A stretch of 64,000 bases of DNA. It comes from an uncultured bacterium. Its GTDB lineage: Bacteria > Cyanobacteriota > Vampirovibrionia > Gastranaerophilales > Gastranaerophilaceae. The position numbers and the translations under genes were made by a program. A model generated the notes under the pieces. The model was not told the DNA's origin. It saw only the letters and a list, made by a program, of their open reading frames with translations, and ran no database searches. Position 1 is the first letter of the stretch; each line of letters starts with the position of its first letter. Positions 51,239 through 60,436 of this stretch are shown here, piece after piece. The stretch spans positions 1-64,000 of the forward strand of contig URPS01000004.1 of assembly GCA_900549855.1 (NCBI GenBank), read 5' to 3'.

Positions 51239-52972
51239 TTACGCTTGCAATGCAGTAACATTAATAATATCAATAAAATCAAATTTATTTGTGTCAAAAA
51301 CGCCTTTGTCTGTAATTTTTAGTTCAGGAATAACAGGAAGTGACAAGAATCCCATTGTCATAAATGGGTCGTTTAATTCACATCCGATAGAATGTGCAGC
51401 TTGGTTTAATTCTTCGCATTTGTCTACAACATAATCAAATTCTCTATCAGACATCAAACCTGCAATTGGTAATGCTAATTCAGAAATAATTTCTCCATCC
51501 TTAACTACAACTTTACCACCTTTGCACTTAATCAATGCAACTGCTGCAGTGTACATGTCAGCGTCGTTTGTACCGATTACAATCATGTTGTGTGAATCGT
51601 GTGCGACAGTAGAGGCTATTGCGCCGCATTTCAGATTAAATCCTTTAACAAAACCTTTACCGATGTTTCCTGTCGCTCTATGACGCTCAATTACACATAT
51701 TTTAAGTGTGTCATTCTCAATATTACTGATAGCATTGCCGTCTTCAACAAGAGCCTCTGTTTCAACTGATTTGGTAATTAATTGGTGCGGAATAACTTCC
51801 AGCGCTTTGACACCAATTTTGCCATCCGGTTCATTTACGCTGATTTTAAAGTCTTCAGGAGTAATCCATCTTACGTTAACAGAATTTCTGACAGCAAGCG
51901 CTTCGCCTTGCGGAATTTCTACTGCTAATTTGCCATTATGTGCAATAACGTTACCATTTTTCATAACGATATCAGGCTTGAATGATTTTAAATCCGGTAA
52001 TACAAGCAAATCTGCTTTATACCCTGGGGCAATTGCACCAAGGTTTTGTAGTCCAAAGTATTCTGCAGTATTCAAACTTGCAACTTGAATAGCCTTAATA
52101 GGGTCAACGCCGGCTTCTACTGCACGTCTAACCATTCCATTAATATGTTCTTTCAAATCTGAAGGGTGTCTGTCGTCAGTTACAAAGATACATTTTCTTG
52201 TGTTGCAGTTTTTTAGAACAGGAAGCAATGCGTCCAAATCCTTTGCAGCCGTTCCTTCTCTAATCATAACGTACATTCCGAGTCTGATTCTTTCGATTGC
52301 TTCTTCCGGAGTTGTGCATTCGTGATCAGATTTTACTCCACTTGCAACGTAAGCGCATAAATCTTTTCCACTCAAATATGGAGCGTGACCGTCAATGCGT
52401 TTTTCTTTTGATTTTGCAAGTTCAAGTTTTGCCATAACGTTATTATCAAGGTTCAAAACTCCTGGGAAATTCATCATTTCTGCAAGTCCGAGAACCCAAG
52501 GTTTGTCAATCAAAAGCGACAAGTCATAGCTGTTTAAGTCAAAACCTGATGTTTCAAACGGAGTAGCAGGAACGCAAGACGGGAGCATTGTAAATACATC
52601 CATAGGAAGATTTTTTACAGCTTCGTGCATAAAACTTATACCATGCAAGCCTAATACATTAGATATTTCGTGCGGGTCAATAATTACAGTTGTTGTACCG
52701 GCAGGTAATACAACGCTTGCAAATTCTTTCGGTAACATCATTGCGCTTTCCAAGTGCACATGTCCGTCAATAAATGAAGGTGAAACATACGCTCCGTTTA
52801 CATCAATTTCTTTTTTGCCGGAATAATTTTCGCCAATTCCTGCAATAATACCGTCGACAATTGCAATGTCACCTTTGTAAATTTCTTCTGAAAGAACATT
52901 CACAACATTAGCATTTTTGATTACTAAATCAGCTTTTTCTAATCCTCTTGCAACGTTTATAATATTTTCCAT
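51239..52972 (-). CDS. ade: Adenine deaminase
   Basis: 577 aa, full length. 'PSFIDGHVHLESAMMLP' (HxH metal ligands), 'IIDPHEISNVLG', 'DGHAPYLSGKDLCAYVASG' and 'FVTDDRHPSDL' match bacterial adenine deaminase (amidohydrolase superfamily), and 'IASTVAHDSHNMIVIGTND' its C-terminal domain. It converts adenine to hypoxanthine and ammonia in purine salvage. It follows a small hypothetical gene by 7 bp on the same strand. Confidence 0.97.
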   Translation of the reverse strand: MENIINVARGLEKADLVIKNANVVNVLSEEIYKGDIAIVDGIIAGIGENYSGKKEIDVNGAYVSPSFIDGHVHLESAMMLPKEFASVVLPAGTTTVIIDPHEISNVLGLHGISFMHEAVKNLPMDVFTMLPSCVPATPFETSGFDLNSYDLSLLIDKPWVLGLAEMMNFPGVLNLDNNVMAKLELAKSKEKRIDGHAPYLSGKDLCAYVASGVKSDHECTTPEEAIERIRLGMYVMIREGTAAKDLDALLPVLKNCNTRKCIFVTDDRHPSDLKEHINGMVRRAVEAGVDPIKAIQVASLNTAEYFGLQNLGAIAPGYKADLLVLPDLKSFKPDIVMKNGNVIAHNGKLAVEIPQGEALAVRNSVNVRWITPEDFKISVNEPDGKIGVKALEVIPHQLITKSVETEALVEDGNAISNIENDTLKICVIERHRATGNIGKGFVKGFNLKCGAIASTVAHDSHNMIVIGTNDADMYTAAVALIKCKGGKVVVKDGEIISELALPIAGLMSDREFDYVVDKCEELNQAAHSIGCELNDPFMTMGFLSLPVIPELKITDKGVFDTNKFDFIDIINVTALQA

Positions 52973-52979
52973 TTTTCAC

Positions 52980-53552
52980 CTATAAAATTAAATTTTTGTA
53001 ATCAACGAGTTTTGACAAGTCTTCACTTTTGATAACTTCATCAATAATATCTTTGAAACTTTCTGTGTTTTCAGTTTTCATACCATCAGGCAAAACAATA
53101 TCAGTGTTTGTTTTAGAATTCACAAACCCTTTGTTTAATACTAAAAATTCTCTATATAGTTTTAGTATTTTCATATCATCTTCGTTAATTTTGTATTCTG
53201 TAGAAAGAAAATATTTCATATCTTTAGGGAATAATTCTAAGAATTTAATCATAAAATCCGTATCAGCTGTATTTTCTTCATCATTATATTCTCCACCCAA
53301 ACAAGGATTGTTTAAAATTTCTTGTTCCGGTTGAGTTTTTATGTAAGCTGCCCACATTAGACATCCAATGTAAAATCCAAGATTATTGTAAAACATTTCC
53401 AAAAATCTTTTGTAATATTGTCTAAATTTCATTTTCTTTTGAGAAAGGTTCTTAAATCTGTTAATATCCATGTAAAGATATTCAACAGTACCCCTAAAAG
53501 CTAATATAAATGGTCCGAATCCTGGGTCGAATTCTAATCCTGCATTTGTCAT
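52980..53552 (-). CDS. Conserved-looking hypothetical protein
   Basis: 190 aa; AGGGAAAA precedes the ATG. The N-terminus 'EFDPGFGPFILAFRGTVEYL' is Gly/Phe-rich; the rest is helical and acidic with scattered Lys. I see no signal peptide, no metal motif and no known family. Probably co-transcribed with ade. Confidence 0.55.
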   Translation of the reverse strand: MTNAGLEFDPGFGPFILAFRGTVEYLYMDINRFKNLSQKKMKFRQYYKRFLEMFYNNLGFYIGCLMWAAYIKTQPEQEILNNPCLGGEYNDEENTADTDFMIKFLELFPKDMKYFLSTEYKINEDDMKILKLYREFLVLNKGFVNSKTNTDIVLPDGMKTENTESFKDIIDEVIKSEDLSKLVDYKNLIL

Positions 53553-53790
53553 AATATTTTCCCTTTTAAATATTTATACCATTTTAGTTTAACGAGTTGG
53601 AATAGTCAAGAATGTAGGTTTTAAATTAAAAAGTTGAAAATTAATAAGGGTGATAGATTTTCAAATTCAAATTTTAGAGCTTAAAATAACTTCATATAAT
53701 ATTTGAATTCACAAATAGTTATATTACGATAGAAAAAGGGAGAATGTATTTATTTTTTAACCAGACTATTTTAAATCAGGGTGAATTAGG

Positions 53791-54384
53791 GTGAGATTTT
53801 TATTAATACTATCGTTATTTTTTATGAGCTGTTTTTCTGCTTTCGCAGCCGGTAATACTGCTAGTAGTGATTTTTCTATAACTCTTCCTGCATTTGTAAA
53901 AGTAGAATCAATCTCTAGTCCGGTATTAGTTGCAAATATTACAGATAGAACAGGAAATTTACGTGCACCGTTATCAAGTACTTTTCGGGTAATTTCTAAT
54001 GGTGCAGAAACAAAAACTCTTTACCTCAATGCTCATACCGTAACCCAAGGTGGGTACGAGCCTGCTATGTTTGAACAAGGTGGAAGAGTTTATATTGCAT
54101 TTGCAAACTTAGCAAAAATGCCTCAATCACAAGCTTTAGCAAATTGTAAAATCGGTGGAATGCCAAAAGATAGCCCTGGGATTGTTGCATTTCCTGTAGA
54201 TACAATTTCTGGTGCTAAATACAAATATTTAAGCAGCAAAAACAAATATGAAGTTTATGCAGAGAATGGAACAACATATGTAACAGTACACATCGGGCAG
54301 AATGTATTACGCTCATCATTTGCAGCAAACGACCCTAGAGGTTTTTATCAGGCGGTTTTATCCTTAACAGAAGCAGATATTTAG
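53791..54384 (+). CDS. Secreted pilin-like protein (orphan relative of the 61-62 kb fimbrial subunits)
   Basis: 197 aa; GTG start with AGGGTG words upstream. Signal peptide MRFLLILSLFFMSCFSAFAA. The mature part, 'FSITLPAFVKVESISSPVLV' ... 'VYIAFANLAKMPQSQALANC' ... 'GIVAFPVDTIS', ends in 'DPRGFYQAVLSLTEADI'. That end matches the closing strand of the subunits at 61307 ('NGTYKATLTLSQATP') and 61985 ('DPAGTYQAVVTFTAVSK'), so it is likely a CS1-type fimbrial subunit-like domain. It lies 4.2 kb from the other locus. Confidence 0.6.
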   Translation: MRFLLILSLFFMSCFSAFAAGNTASSDFSITLPAFVKVESISSPVLVANITDRTGNLRAPLSSTFRVISNGAETKTLYLNAHTVTQGGYEPAMFEQGGRVYIAFANLAKMPQSQALANCKIGGMPKDSPGIVAFPVDTISGAKYKYLSSKNKYEVYAENGTTYVTVHIGQNVLRSSFAANDPRGFYQAVLSLTEADI

Positions 54385-54782
54385 TTTTTTGTTTTCTTTT
54401 GCTCATTTTCCAAGCAATTTTTAATATGCTTTTTCCACTTATTTAGAATTCTTTTACTAATAACGTGTTCTATTTTACAAGCGGTTTCTTCTGCCAATTT
54501 ACGTTCTATTTTTAGAATATCTCTAAAAAACATAGTTAAAGTTTCATGTTTTTCAATAATTTCTTTGGCTTTTTTTTCACCATCATCAGTCAAAGAAATT
54601 GCGCCATAATGTCCGTAATTGATTAAACCAAGCTGTTCTAATTTTTGCAAAGCTTCTGTCACAGAGGCTCTTGATACATTCAATTTGCGTGAAACATCAA
54701 TTGCACGGACTTTATGCTCTTTAGAATAAATACTGTACACAGTTTCTATATAATCTTCTAAGCTTGAAGTGATTTCAGCCAT
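54381..54782 (-). CDS. DtxR/MntR-family metal-dependent repressor
   Basis: 133 aa from the ATG at 54782, with a perfect GGAGG 6 nt upstream inside the end of folC. 'EDYIETVYSIYSKEHKVRAI' and 'LNVSRASVTEALQKLEQLGL' form the winged helix; 'ETLTMFFRDIL' and 'EETACKIEHVIS' carry the Glu/Cys/Glu/His metal site typical of MntR/DtxR. There is no SH3-like third domain, which favours MntR. It may control mntP at 44404 (inference). It overlaps the convergent pilin-like gene by 4 bp. Confidence 0.88.
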   Translation of the reverse strand: MAEITSSLEDYIETVYSIYSKEHKVRAIDVSRKLNVSRASVTEALQKLEQLGLINYGHYGAISLTDDGEKKAKEIIEKHETLTMFFRDILKIERKLAEETACKIEHVISKRILNKWKKHIKNCLENEQKKTKN

Positions 54783-55915
54783 TGCATACCTCCAATCATA
54801 TAAAAAGAACCGCAAATAATATTCAATTTATCCGGTGTTAGAATTGTTTTATCTGTATACTTTTTAGTAAGATAATGGCATTTTTCAGCAAGTTCTTCAT
54901 AGTTTGCAGCATTAGGATAATCAAATTCATTGATGTAAATTTCGTCACCTTCTCTAAAAAGAATCGACATCATTTTTTCGTAATCTTTATTTTTTAAACA
55001 CCCAAAGACAAATCTACGGCTTTCCTCCGGAAAAAACCAATCAAGGTTTTCTCTTAAGGCAGAAACACCATTTGGATTGTGGCAAGCATCAACAATAAGA
55101 TTTCTATCTTCAAAATACTCAAACCTACATGGATTTTTAACTTTGTTTAATCCACTAATAATTGTTTCATCATCAATGTTTTTAAACAAAAGATTTATTG
55201 CATTTATTGCCAAAGCCAAATTTTCAACTTGATGATTACCTTTTAGAGAAAGCGCATCCACAAATGCAGGATTTACAAACGGTGTCGTTAAGATAAATAA
55301 TGAATCTTCTTTATCCGCTTTATCTTTGATGGCTTCGTATCCGGAACTTGTAATCACCGGACAATTTTTCTTGATAATTCCTGCTTTTTCAAACGCTATT
55401 TCTTCTTTTGTTTTGCCTAATCTTTCTGTGTGGTCTAAATCAATATGCGTAATTATTGAACACAAATTATTTTTTATAACATTTGTTGCATCAAATCTGC
55501 CGCCAAGTCCTGTTTCTAATATAACAACGTCAACATTTTGTTCTTTAAAATACAAAAACATCATTATTGTAAGGATTTCAAATTCTGTAAGGTGAATTCC
55601 AAGATTAGTTATTGTTTCAATATATTCAGCAAATTTTTCTTTCGGAATATCTTGTCCGCAGATTCGAATTCTTTCTGTATATTCCCAAATGTGCGGACTT
55701 GTATAAAGCCCTGTTTTATATCCTGCTTCTCTTAATATAGAATCAAGAATTGTACAGACTGAACCCTTGCCATTTGTTCCGGCAACGTGAATGTACTTCA
55801 AATCATCTTGAGGATTACCTAATTTTTCCAGAGCTGCAGAAATTCTATCCAGACCTAAGTCTACATAAAACATACCTTTGCTTGTTATTAATTTAATTGA
55901 GTCTTCGTAGTTCAT
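54758..55915 (-). CDS. folC: Folylpolyglutamate/dihydrofolate synthase
   Basis: 385 aa. 'IHVAGTNGKGSVCTILDSIL' P-loop, 'GLYTSPHIWEYTERI', 'VDVVILETGLGGRFDATNVI' and 'ITHIDLDHTERLGKT' are in order; 'VDACHNPNG' follows in the C-terminal domain. It is somewhat shorter than the ~420-430 aa of E. coli FolC. It adds glutamate to folates. The mntR-like gene starts within its last codons, suggesting coupling. Confidence 0.95.
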   Translation of the reverse strand: MNYEDSIKLITSKGMFYVDLGLDRISAALEKLGNPQDDLKYIHVAGTNGKGSVCTILDSILREAGYKTGLYTSPHIWEYTERIRICGQDIPKEKFAEYIETITNLGIHLTEFEILTIMMFLYFKEQNVDVVILETGLGGRFDATNVIKNNLCSIITHIDLDHTERLGKTKEEIAFEKAGIIKKNCPVITSSGYEAIKDKADKEDSLFILTTPFVNPAFVDALSLKGNHQVENLALAINAINLLFKNIDDETIISGLNKVKNPCRFEYFEDRNLIVDACHNPNGVSALRENLDWFFPEESRRFVFGCLKNKDYEKMMSILFREGDEIYINEFDYPNAANYEELAEKCHYLTKKYTDKTILTPDKLNIICGSFYMIGGMQWLKSLQA

Positions 55916-56022
55916 ATTTATAAATATAGCATATAATTAAGTGAATTGATGAATAAGCTTGATGAAGTCATTAAGTCGTACTATTACTAAGTTTTTAAGA
56001 CTTATTCACCCTGAAAATCATA

Positions 56023-56655
56023 TCACACCAATGTCAATTGTTTTGCAAAATGTTTTCTCAAAAACGATGGTCTATGATATTTACATAACCCGAATTTATC
56101 TATTGCCTCAAGATGTTCTTTCGTTAAATATCCTGCATTTTTTGCCCAATTATACATAGGGAATTCTTCGTGAAGTCTTTCCATATACCGGTCACGTGTA
56201 ACTTTTGCCAAAACACTCGCAGCTGCAATAGAGGCTGATTTAGAATCCCCTTTAACCACATATTGCTGTTCGTGAGAAAAATCTTTAATCAATTTATTGC
56301 CATCAACCAGAACAAGGGTTTTAGGTTCGGTTATTATTGCGGAACAAGCCAGATTCATAGCTTTGAGAGAAGAATTTAAAATGTTAATTCTTTCTATCTC
56401 TTCTACTTCCACACAAATAATTTTATTGTGCGTATTGTTCTTAATAACGTCATAAATCAATTCACGTTTTTTATGAGTGAGTTTTTTTGAGTCATTGAGG
56501 ATTGCTAAATCTTTAATCAACCCTTCTGTAATTTCCTCAAACCCAACAGCTGCTGCAAAAACTCCACCAGCCGCAGGACCACGTCCGGCTTCATCCGTAC
56601 CGATAATAGGTCGTTGAAAATTCTTATCAAATTCAAAAAGTAATTCTGATGTCAT
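56023..56655 (-). CDS. rnhB: Ribonuclease HII
   Basis: 210 aa. 'PIIGTDEAGRGPAAGGVFAA' contains the Asp21-Glu22 catalytic pair, 'LNDSKKLTHKKRE' and 'VKGDSKSASIAAASVLAKVTRD' are the remaining RNase HII blocks. It cleaves RNA-DNA junctions. A TAGAAT -10 on the coding strand (56662-56667) lies 6 nt before the ATG, predicting a leaderless mRNA. Confidence 0.96.
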   Translation of the reverse strand: MTSELLFEFDKNFQRPIIGTDEAGRGPAAGGVFAAAVGFEEITEGLIKDLAILNDSKKLTHKKRELIYDVIKNNTHNKIICVEVEEIERINILNSSLKAMNLACSAIITEPKTLVLVDGNKLIKDFSHEQQYVVKGDSKSASIAAASVLAKVTRDRYMERLHEEFPMYNWAKNAGYLTKEHLEAIDKFGLCKYHRPSFLRKHFAKQLTLV

Positions 56656-56731
56656 AGAACTATTCTACTATAAATTTTTAATCCGGAAATGAAATCTTCA
56701 CATATTTTGCAAAATAGTGTAAAATACACGT

Positions 56732-57607
56732 ATGGAAAATGTAATTATTTGCGGGCTTGGCGCAGTTGGATTAACTTATGCAATGAAATTCAGGGATAAA
56801 TGTACACTTAAAATCCTTGTTGATAATGAACGACTAAAAAGATACACCGAGAGCAAACCTGTTTTTAATGGAATAGAACAAAATTTTGAATACATTTTAC
56901 CTTCGGATAAGTTTGATGCAGATTTAATAATCATAGCAACAAAGGCTCAAGGTTTGAAATCCGCAATCCAAAATATCAAAAATTTTGTGGGCGAAAAAAC
57001 AAAAATTCTTTCACTCCTTAATGGAATATCTTCTGAACAAGAAATCAAAAAAGTTTATCCTATGGCAAAGGTTTTAAAATCATACTTTATCGGTCATAGT
57101 GCAGTAAGAACAGGAAATTCCGTTACACAAGACGGTGTTGGTGAAATTGTTATGGAAAAAGATGACGAGGTTATCAATTTTTTTGATAAACTTGGCATAA
57201 ATCACCAAACACCTAGTAATATTGATTATTCAATGTGGCTGAAATTTACCATGAATATATTTTCTAATCAGACTTCTGCCATACTCAATCTTACTTTTGG
57301 TGAGATGAAAAACAGTCCGGAATTTATTTTGCTTGCAAAAAAAATTATCAATGAAGTTCGATTAATTGCAGAAAAAGAGAATGTCAGCGGACTTGAGAAT
57401 TTGGAAGCTGATGCATTAAAAGCTCTTGCAAGAATGTGCGATGAAGGCAAAACATCAATGCTGCAAGATATTCTTGCCGGAAGAAAAACAGAAGTCGATA
57501 TTTTTGCAGGAGAAATTATACGACTTGGGCAAAAATATGATATTCCAACACCTTACAATCAGGTTTTGTTTGATTTAATCAAAATAAAAGAAGGAATAGT
57601 ATCATAA
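56732..57607 (+). CDS. panE: 2-dehydropantoate 2-reductase family protein
   Basis: 291 aa. NADP-binding 'IICGLGAVGLTYA' at residues 5-17, 'IIATKAQGLKSAIQNI', 'ILSLLNGISSEQEI' and the C-terminal 'MLQDILAGRKTEVDIFAGEI' are the PanE/ApbA signatures. The family includes true ketopantoate reductases and relatives. TTCACA-N17-TAAAAT with the -10 6 nt before the ATG gives a leaderless promoter. The neuA-like gene follows by 13 bp. Confidence 0.9.
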   Translation: MENVIICGLGAVGLTYAMKFRDKCTLKILVDNERLKRYTESKPVFNGIEQNFEYILPSDKFDADLIIIATKAQGLKSAIQNIKNFVGEKTKILSLLNGISSEQEIKKVYPMAKVLKSYFIGHSAVRTGNSVTQDGVGEIVMEKDDEVINFFDKLGINHQTPSNIDYSMWLKFTMNIFSNQTSAILNLTFGEMKNSPEFILLAKKIINEVRLIAEKENVSGLENLEADALKALARMCDEGKTSMLQDILAGRKTEVDIFAGEIIRLGQKYDIPTPYNQVLFDLIKIKEGIVS

Positions 57608-57620
57608 CGAGGAGATAAAT

Positions 57621-58319
57621 TTGAATATAGCGTTCATACCGGTAAGAGGCGGAAGCAAGTCCATTCCACTCAAAAATATTAAAGAACTAAACGGTAAACC
57701 ACTTGTTTATTGGACAGCAAGAGCTGCAAATAATGCCAGATGTATCGACAAAGTTATCATTGCGACAGACAGTGAAGAGATTAAAGCTGTGGTTAAAAGC
57801 TTTGGGCTTGATAAAGTTCAAATTTACGACAGAGATAAAAAAAATGCAGAAGACACATCTTCTACAGAAAGTGTTATGTTTGAATATATTCAAAAATCAG
57901 ATTTGAAAGCAAAAGACTTATTTTTTCTTATCCAAGCGACTTCTCCAATGCTAAAATCTGAACATATTGATGGAATGTATCGAGCATTTATGGCAGGAAA
58001 TGCGGATTCGATGTTCAGCGGAGTGGTTGAAAAGCAATTTCACTGGAAATTTTTGCCACATCAAATTTCACACAGCCAAGAGAATTTTGTAGTTCCTGTA
58101 AACTATGATTATCGCAATCGTCCACGAAGACAGGAATTTGAAGGTTTGGTAGCAGAAAATGGAGCTTGCTACATAAATTCCGTTGGCAATATTTTGCGTG
58201 ATAAATGCAGACTTTCAGGCAATATTGCTGCGTATGAATTACCTGCGTATACAGCGTACGAAATTGACGAGCCGGAAGATTGGTTTTTGGTTGAAGAACT
58301 TATGAAAAGATATCAATAA
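57621..58319 (+). CDS. CMP-sugar (N-acylneuraminate-type) cytidylyltransferase
   Basis: 232 aa; TTG start with GAGGAG 8 nt upstream. 'IAFIPVRGGSKSIPLKNIKE' with 'NGKPLVYWTARAANN' and 'IIATDSEEIKAV' match NeuA/PseF/LegF CMP-sialic-acid synthetases, and 'FLIQATSPML' and 'YEIDEPEDW' complete the active site. It activates a nonulosonic acid or Kdo-like sugar with CTP. No sialic, legionaminic or pseudaminic synthase is adjacent, so the sugar is unknown. Confidence 0.88.
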   Translation: MNIAFIPVRGGSKSIPLKNIKELNGKPLVYWTARAANNARCIDKVIIATDSEEIKAVVKSFGLDKVQIYDRDKKNAEDTSSTESVMFEYIQKSDLKAKDLFFLIQATSPMLKSEHIDGMYRAFMAGNADSMFSGVVEKQFHWKFLPHQISHSQENFVVPVNYDYRNRPRRQEFEGLVAENGACYINSVGNILRDKCRLSGNIAAYELPAYTAYEIDEPEDWFLVEELMKRYQ

Positions 58320-58574
58320 CTGTTAGTTTTATGCAGTTTTTGTTAGGGAGTCCCTGACCTACCATATATAAAACAATTTTCCATTTTCAACTTTCAACTT
58401 ACTAACCCTACATAAGTATGAATTTTAGCAAATCTTTTCCCACAAAAAGATGATTTTTTTCAAATATGTATTGAAATCCGTATAAAAATTGTTAACATGG
58501 CTATATAGGATAGTTGTTTTTCTGCGTTTTGTGCACATTTAGGATTGCAGAAAAAAATTAAAAAATAGAGCTTT

Positions 58575-59432
58575 ATGAAAAAAATACTGTTAACAATGCT
58601 AATGGCAGGAGCGCTTAGCTTACCGAGTTCGGCTTCGATGGTTATTATAGACTATCAAGGCGATACAGTGGTGCGCCAACAGAGCATTGAGCGCAATTTG
58701 ATTATTAATAGTGATGATGGAGCCAACTACAAAATCGCCCTACGTCCTCTTGATGACGCTTTGAGAAGAGTAGATGGCGAGGTTACAATTCCACTATCTG
58801 ATTTGTATATAAACAATACAAGAGAAGATGTGTATTTAAGATATAACGAGTATTCGTATATCTTTGACGGACTTTCTATGGGCGGAGTTGCTAAAAATAT
58901 GACGGCAAAAATCCGTGATTTTGGTATGGTTCCGGCTGGTACGTATCAAATAAATTTTGAAGTTCAGGCAACAGATGTAGAAACAGGTGAAATTGCTGCT
59001 ACATCAACATTTAATTTGCAATTTATTGTACCTGTAATGCAAGAAATAAGTTTACACCACGAAGTGCCGAGAATAGTTCTTGGTGCGAATGATGCGTTTA
59101 AAAAACAACAAAAAGTTACAAATGAAACATCACCGTTGGTTTATATAAATTCCAATTGTGATTGGGAATTGTCCGTAAATGCGGATAATTTCGGTGATGC
59201 GGCAGGAAATTATTTTGTCAGAACAGTTTCCGCTTCATCAAATGTTGGAGAACGCTTACTCGAAAGAGTTCAGCTTACTGCCGGCAAAGAAATCGTGATT
59301 GCACGAGGCAAAGCACCTGCAAATAATGAATATGTAAGTGTTGAGTATTCTTTGGAGAATGCTGATGGCAAAGCCATTCCTTGCGGTAATTATGAAAACA
59401 GAGTTAAGTATGTATTAAGAGAAAGAAGGTAA
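58575..59432 (+). CDS. Secreted fimbria-associated protein (minor subunit/adhesin or chaperone-like), first gene of fimbrial locus
   Basis: 285 aa. Signal peptide MKKILLTMLMAGALSLPSSAS. The mature chain is all-beta in character with about two Ig-like domains ('QSIERNLIINSDDGANYKIA', 'MVPAGTYQINFEVQA', then 'PRIVLGANDAF'). Two Cys ('NSNCDWEL' and 'AIPCGNYEN') lie in the second domain and could form a disulfide. No chaperone signature is clear. Its place ahead of the chaperone, two subunits and an usher suggests a tip or accessory subunit. Confidence 0.55.
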   Translation: MKKILLTMLMAGALSLPSSASMVIIDYQGDTVVRQQSIERNLIINSDDGANYKIALRPLDDALRRVDGEVTIPLSDLYINNTREDVYLRYNEYSYIFDGLSMGGVAKNMTAKIRDFGMVPAGTYQINFEVQATDVETGEIAATSTFNLQFIVPVMQEISLHHEVPRIVLGANDAFKKQQKVTNETSPLVYINSNCDWELSVNADNFGDAAGNYFVRTVSASSNVGERLLERVQLTAGKEIVIARGKAPANNEYVSVEYSLENADGKAIPCGNYENRVKYVLRERR

Positions 59433-59667
59433 ATTGAAAAATGAATTGCCACGAAAATCATAGATTTTCTCGCAATGACGAAATGTGTGCCTACCAGATA
59501 GCCGTCATTGCGAGCGGGAGCGAAGCAATCCAGTCGCCAAGCTAATAGTGGATATTAGTCTAAAATGACAATCAAATGCTAAAGTAATAGATTGCCACGT
59601 CACTAACGTTCCTCGCAATGACGAGTGGCACTCTGATAGGTAACACAACAAAACAATAAAGGTAATA
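59433..59667. repeat. CATTGCGAG palindromic repeats before the GIY-YIG gene
   Basis: Two partial units: 59440-59490 closing with TTTTCTCGCAATGACG, and 59500-59625 with 'CATTGCGAGCGGGAGCGAAG', 'GCAATCCAGTCG' and a closing 'TTCCTCGCAATGACG'. They interrupt the fimbrial locus. Confidence 0.75.
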
Positions 59668-59961
59668 ATGAACAAACAAAGTTATGTATATATTCTATTT
59701 AGCAAAAGAAATGGAACTTTGTATGTAGGAGTTACATCAAATCTGATAAAAAGAGTATACGAGCATAAGAACAAATTTGTTGATGGTTTTACTAAAAAAT
59801 ATAACGTTGATAAACTCGGTTATTTTGAAGTTTTTGAAGATATTACAAAGGCAATAGAACGAGAAAAACAATTAAAAGCCGGTAGTAGACAAAAGAAAAT
59901 TGATTTAATCGAAAAAAACAACAAAGAATGGAAAGATTTGTACAATGAAATAATTAAATAA
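59668..59961 (+). CDS. GIY-YIG endonuclease domain protein (UPF0213-type)
   Basis: 97 aa. 'YVYILFSKRNGTLYVGVTSN' has the GIY-YIG equivalents (YVYI / LYVG), followed by 'LIKRVYEHKNK' and 'LGYFEVFEDITKAIEREKQL' with the catalytic Arg and Glu. It is a complete single-domain nuclease of the UPF0213 family. Both flanks are CATTGCGAG repeats, so it may have arrived with, or act on, these elements. Confidence 0.88.
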   Translation: MNKQSYVYILFSKRNGTLYVGVTSNLIKRVYEHKNKFVDGFTKKYNVDKLGYFEVFEDITKAIEREKQLKAGSRQKKIDLIEKNNKEWKDLYNEIIK

Positions 59962-60436
59962 AGCTATAGATTGCCACGAAAATCATAGATTTTCTCGCAA
60001 TGACGGTTTTATTATTGTCATTGCGAGCGTATTTCACTTCACTTTCAAATGTGTAGAGAAACTACAAACTCGTAAGTGTAGTGTAAAATGAAGCAATCCA
60101 GTCGCTAGGCTAGTAGGATGATATTAGCTCAAATATTACACAATGCTAAAGTAATAGATTGCCACGTCACTAACGTTCCTCGCAATGACGGACGGCACTT
60201 TGGTAGGTGATACGCTCCGTCATTGCGAGCGGGAGCGAAGCAATCCAGTCGTTAGACTAGTAGTGTAACATTCAATCTAAAAAATCAAAAAACAGTAATG
60301 GATTGCCACGTCACTGACGTTCCTCGCAATGACGAGTGGCACTTTGGTAGGTGACACTACAAGCCATAAAAGACGAAGACGCTGATATTATATTAGCTAA
60401 AATTTAATTAAACAAACAACAAACACAGAGGTAAAA
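59962..60436. repeat. Two further CATTGCGAG palindromic repeats after the GIY-YIG gene
   Basis: Units at about 59965-60195 and 60210-60340 carry 'CATTGCGAGCG', 'GCAATCCAGTCG', and closing 'CACGTCACTAACGTTCCTCG'/'CTCGCAATGACG'. The last ~80 bp before the chaperone gene are ordinary AT-rich leader. Confidence 0.75.
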
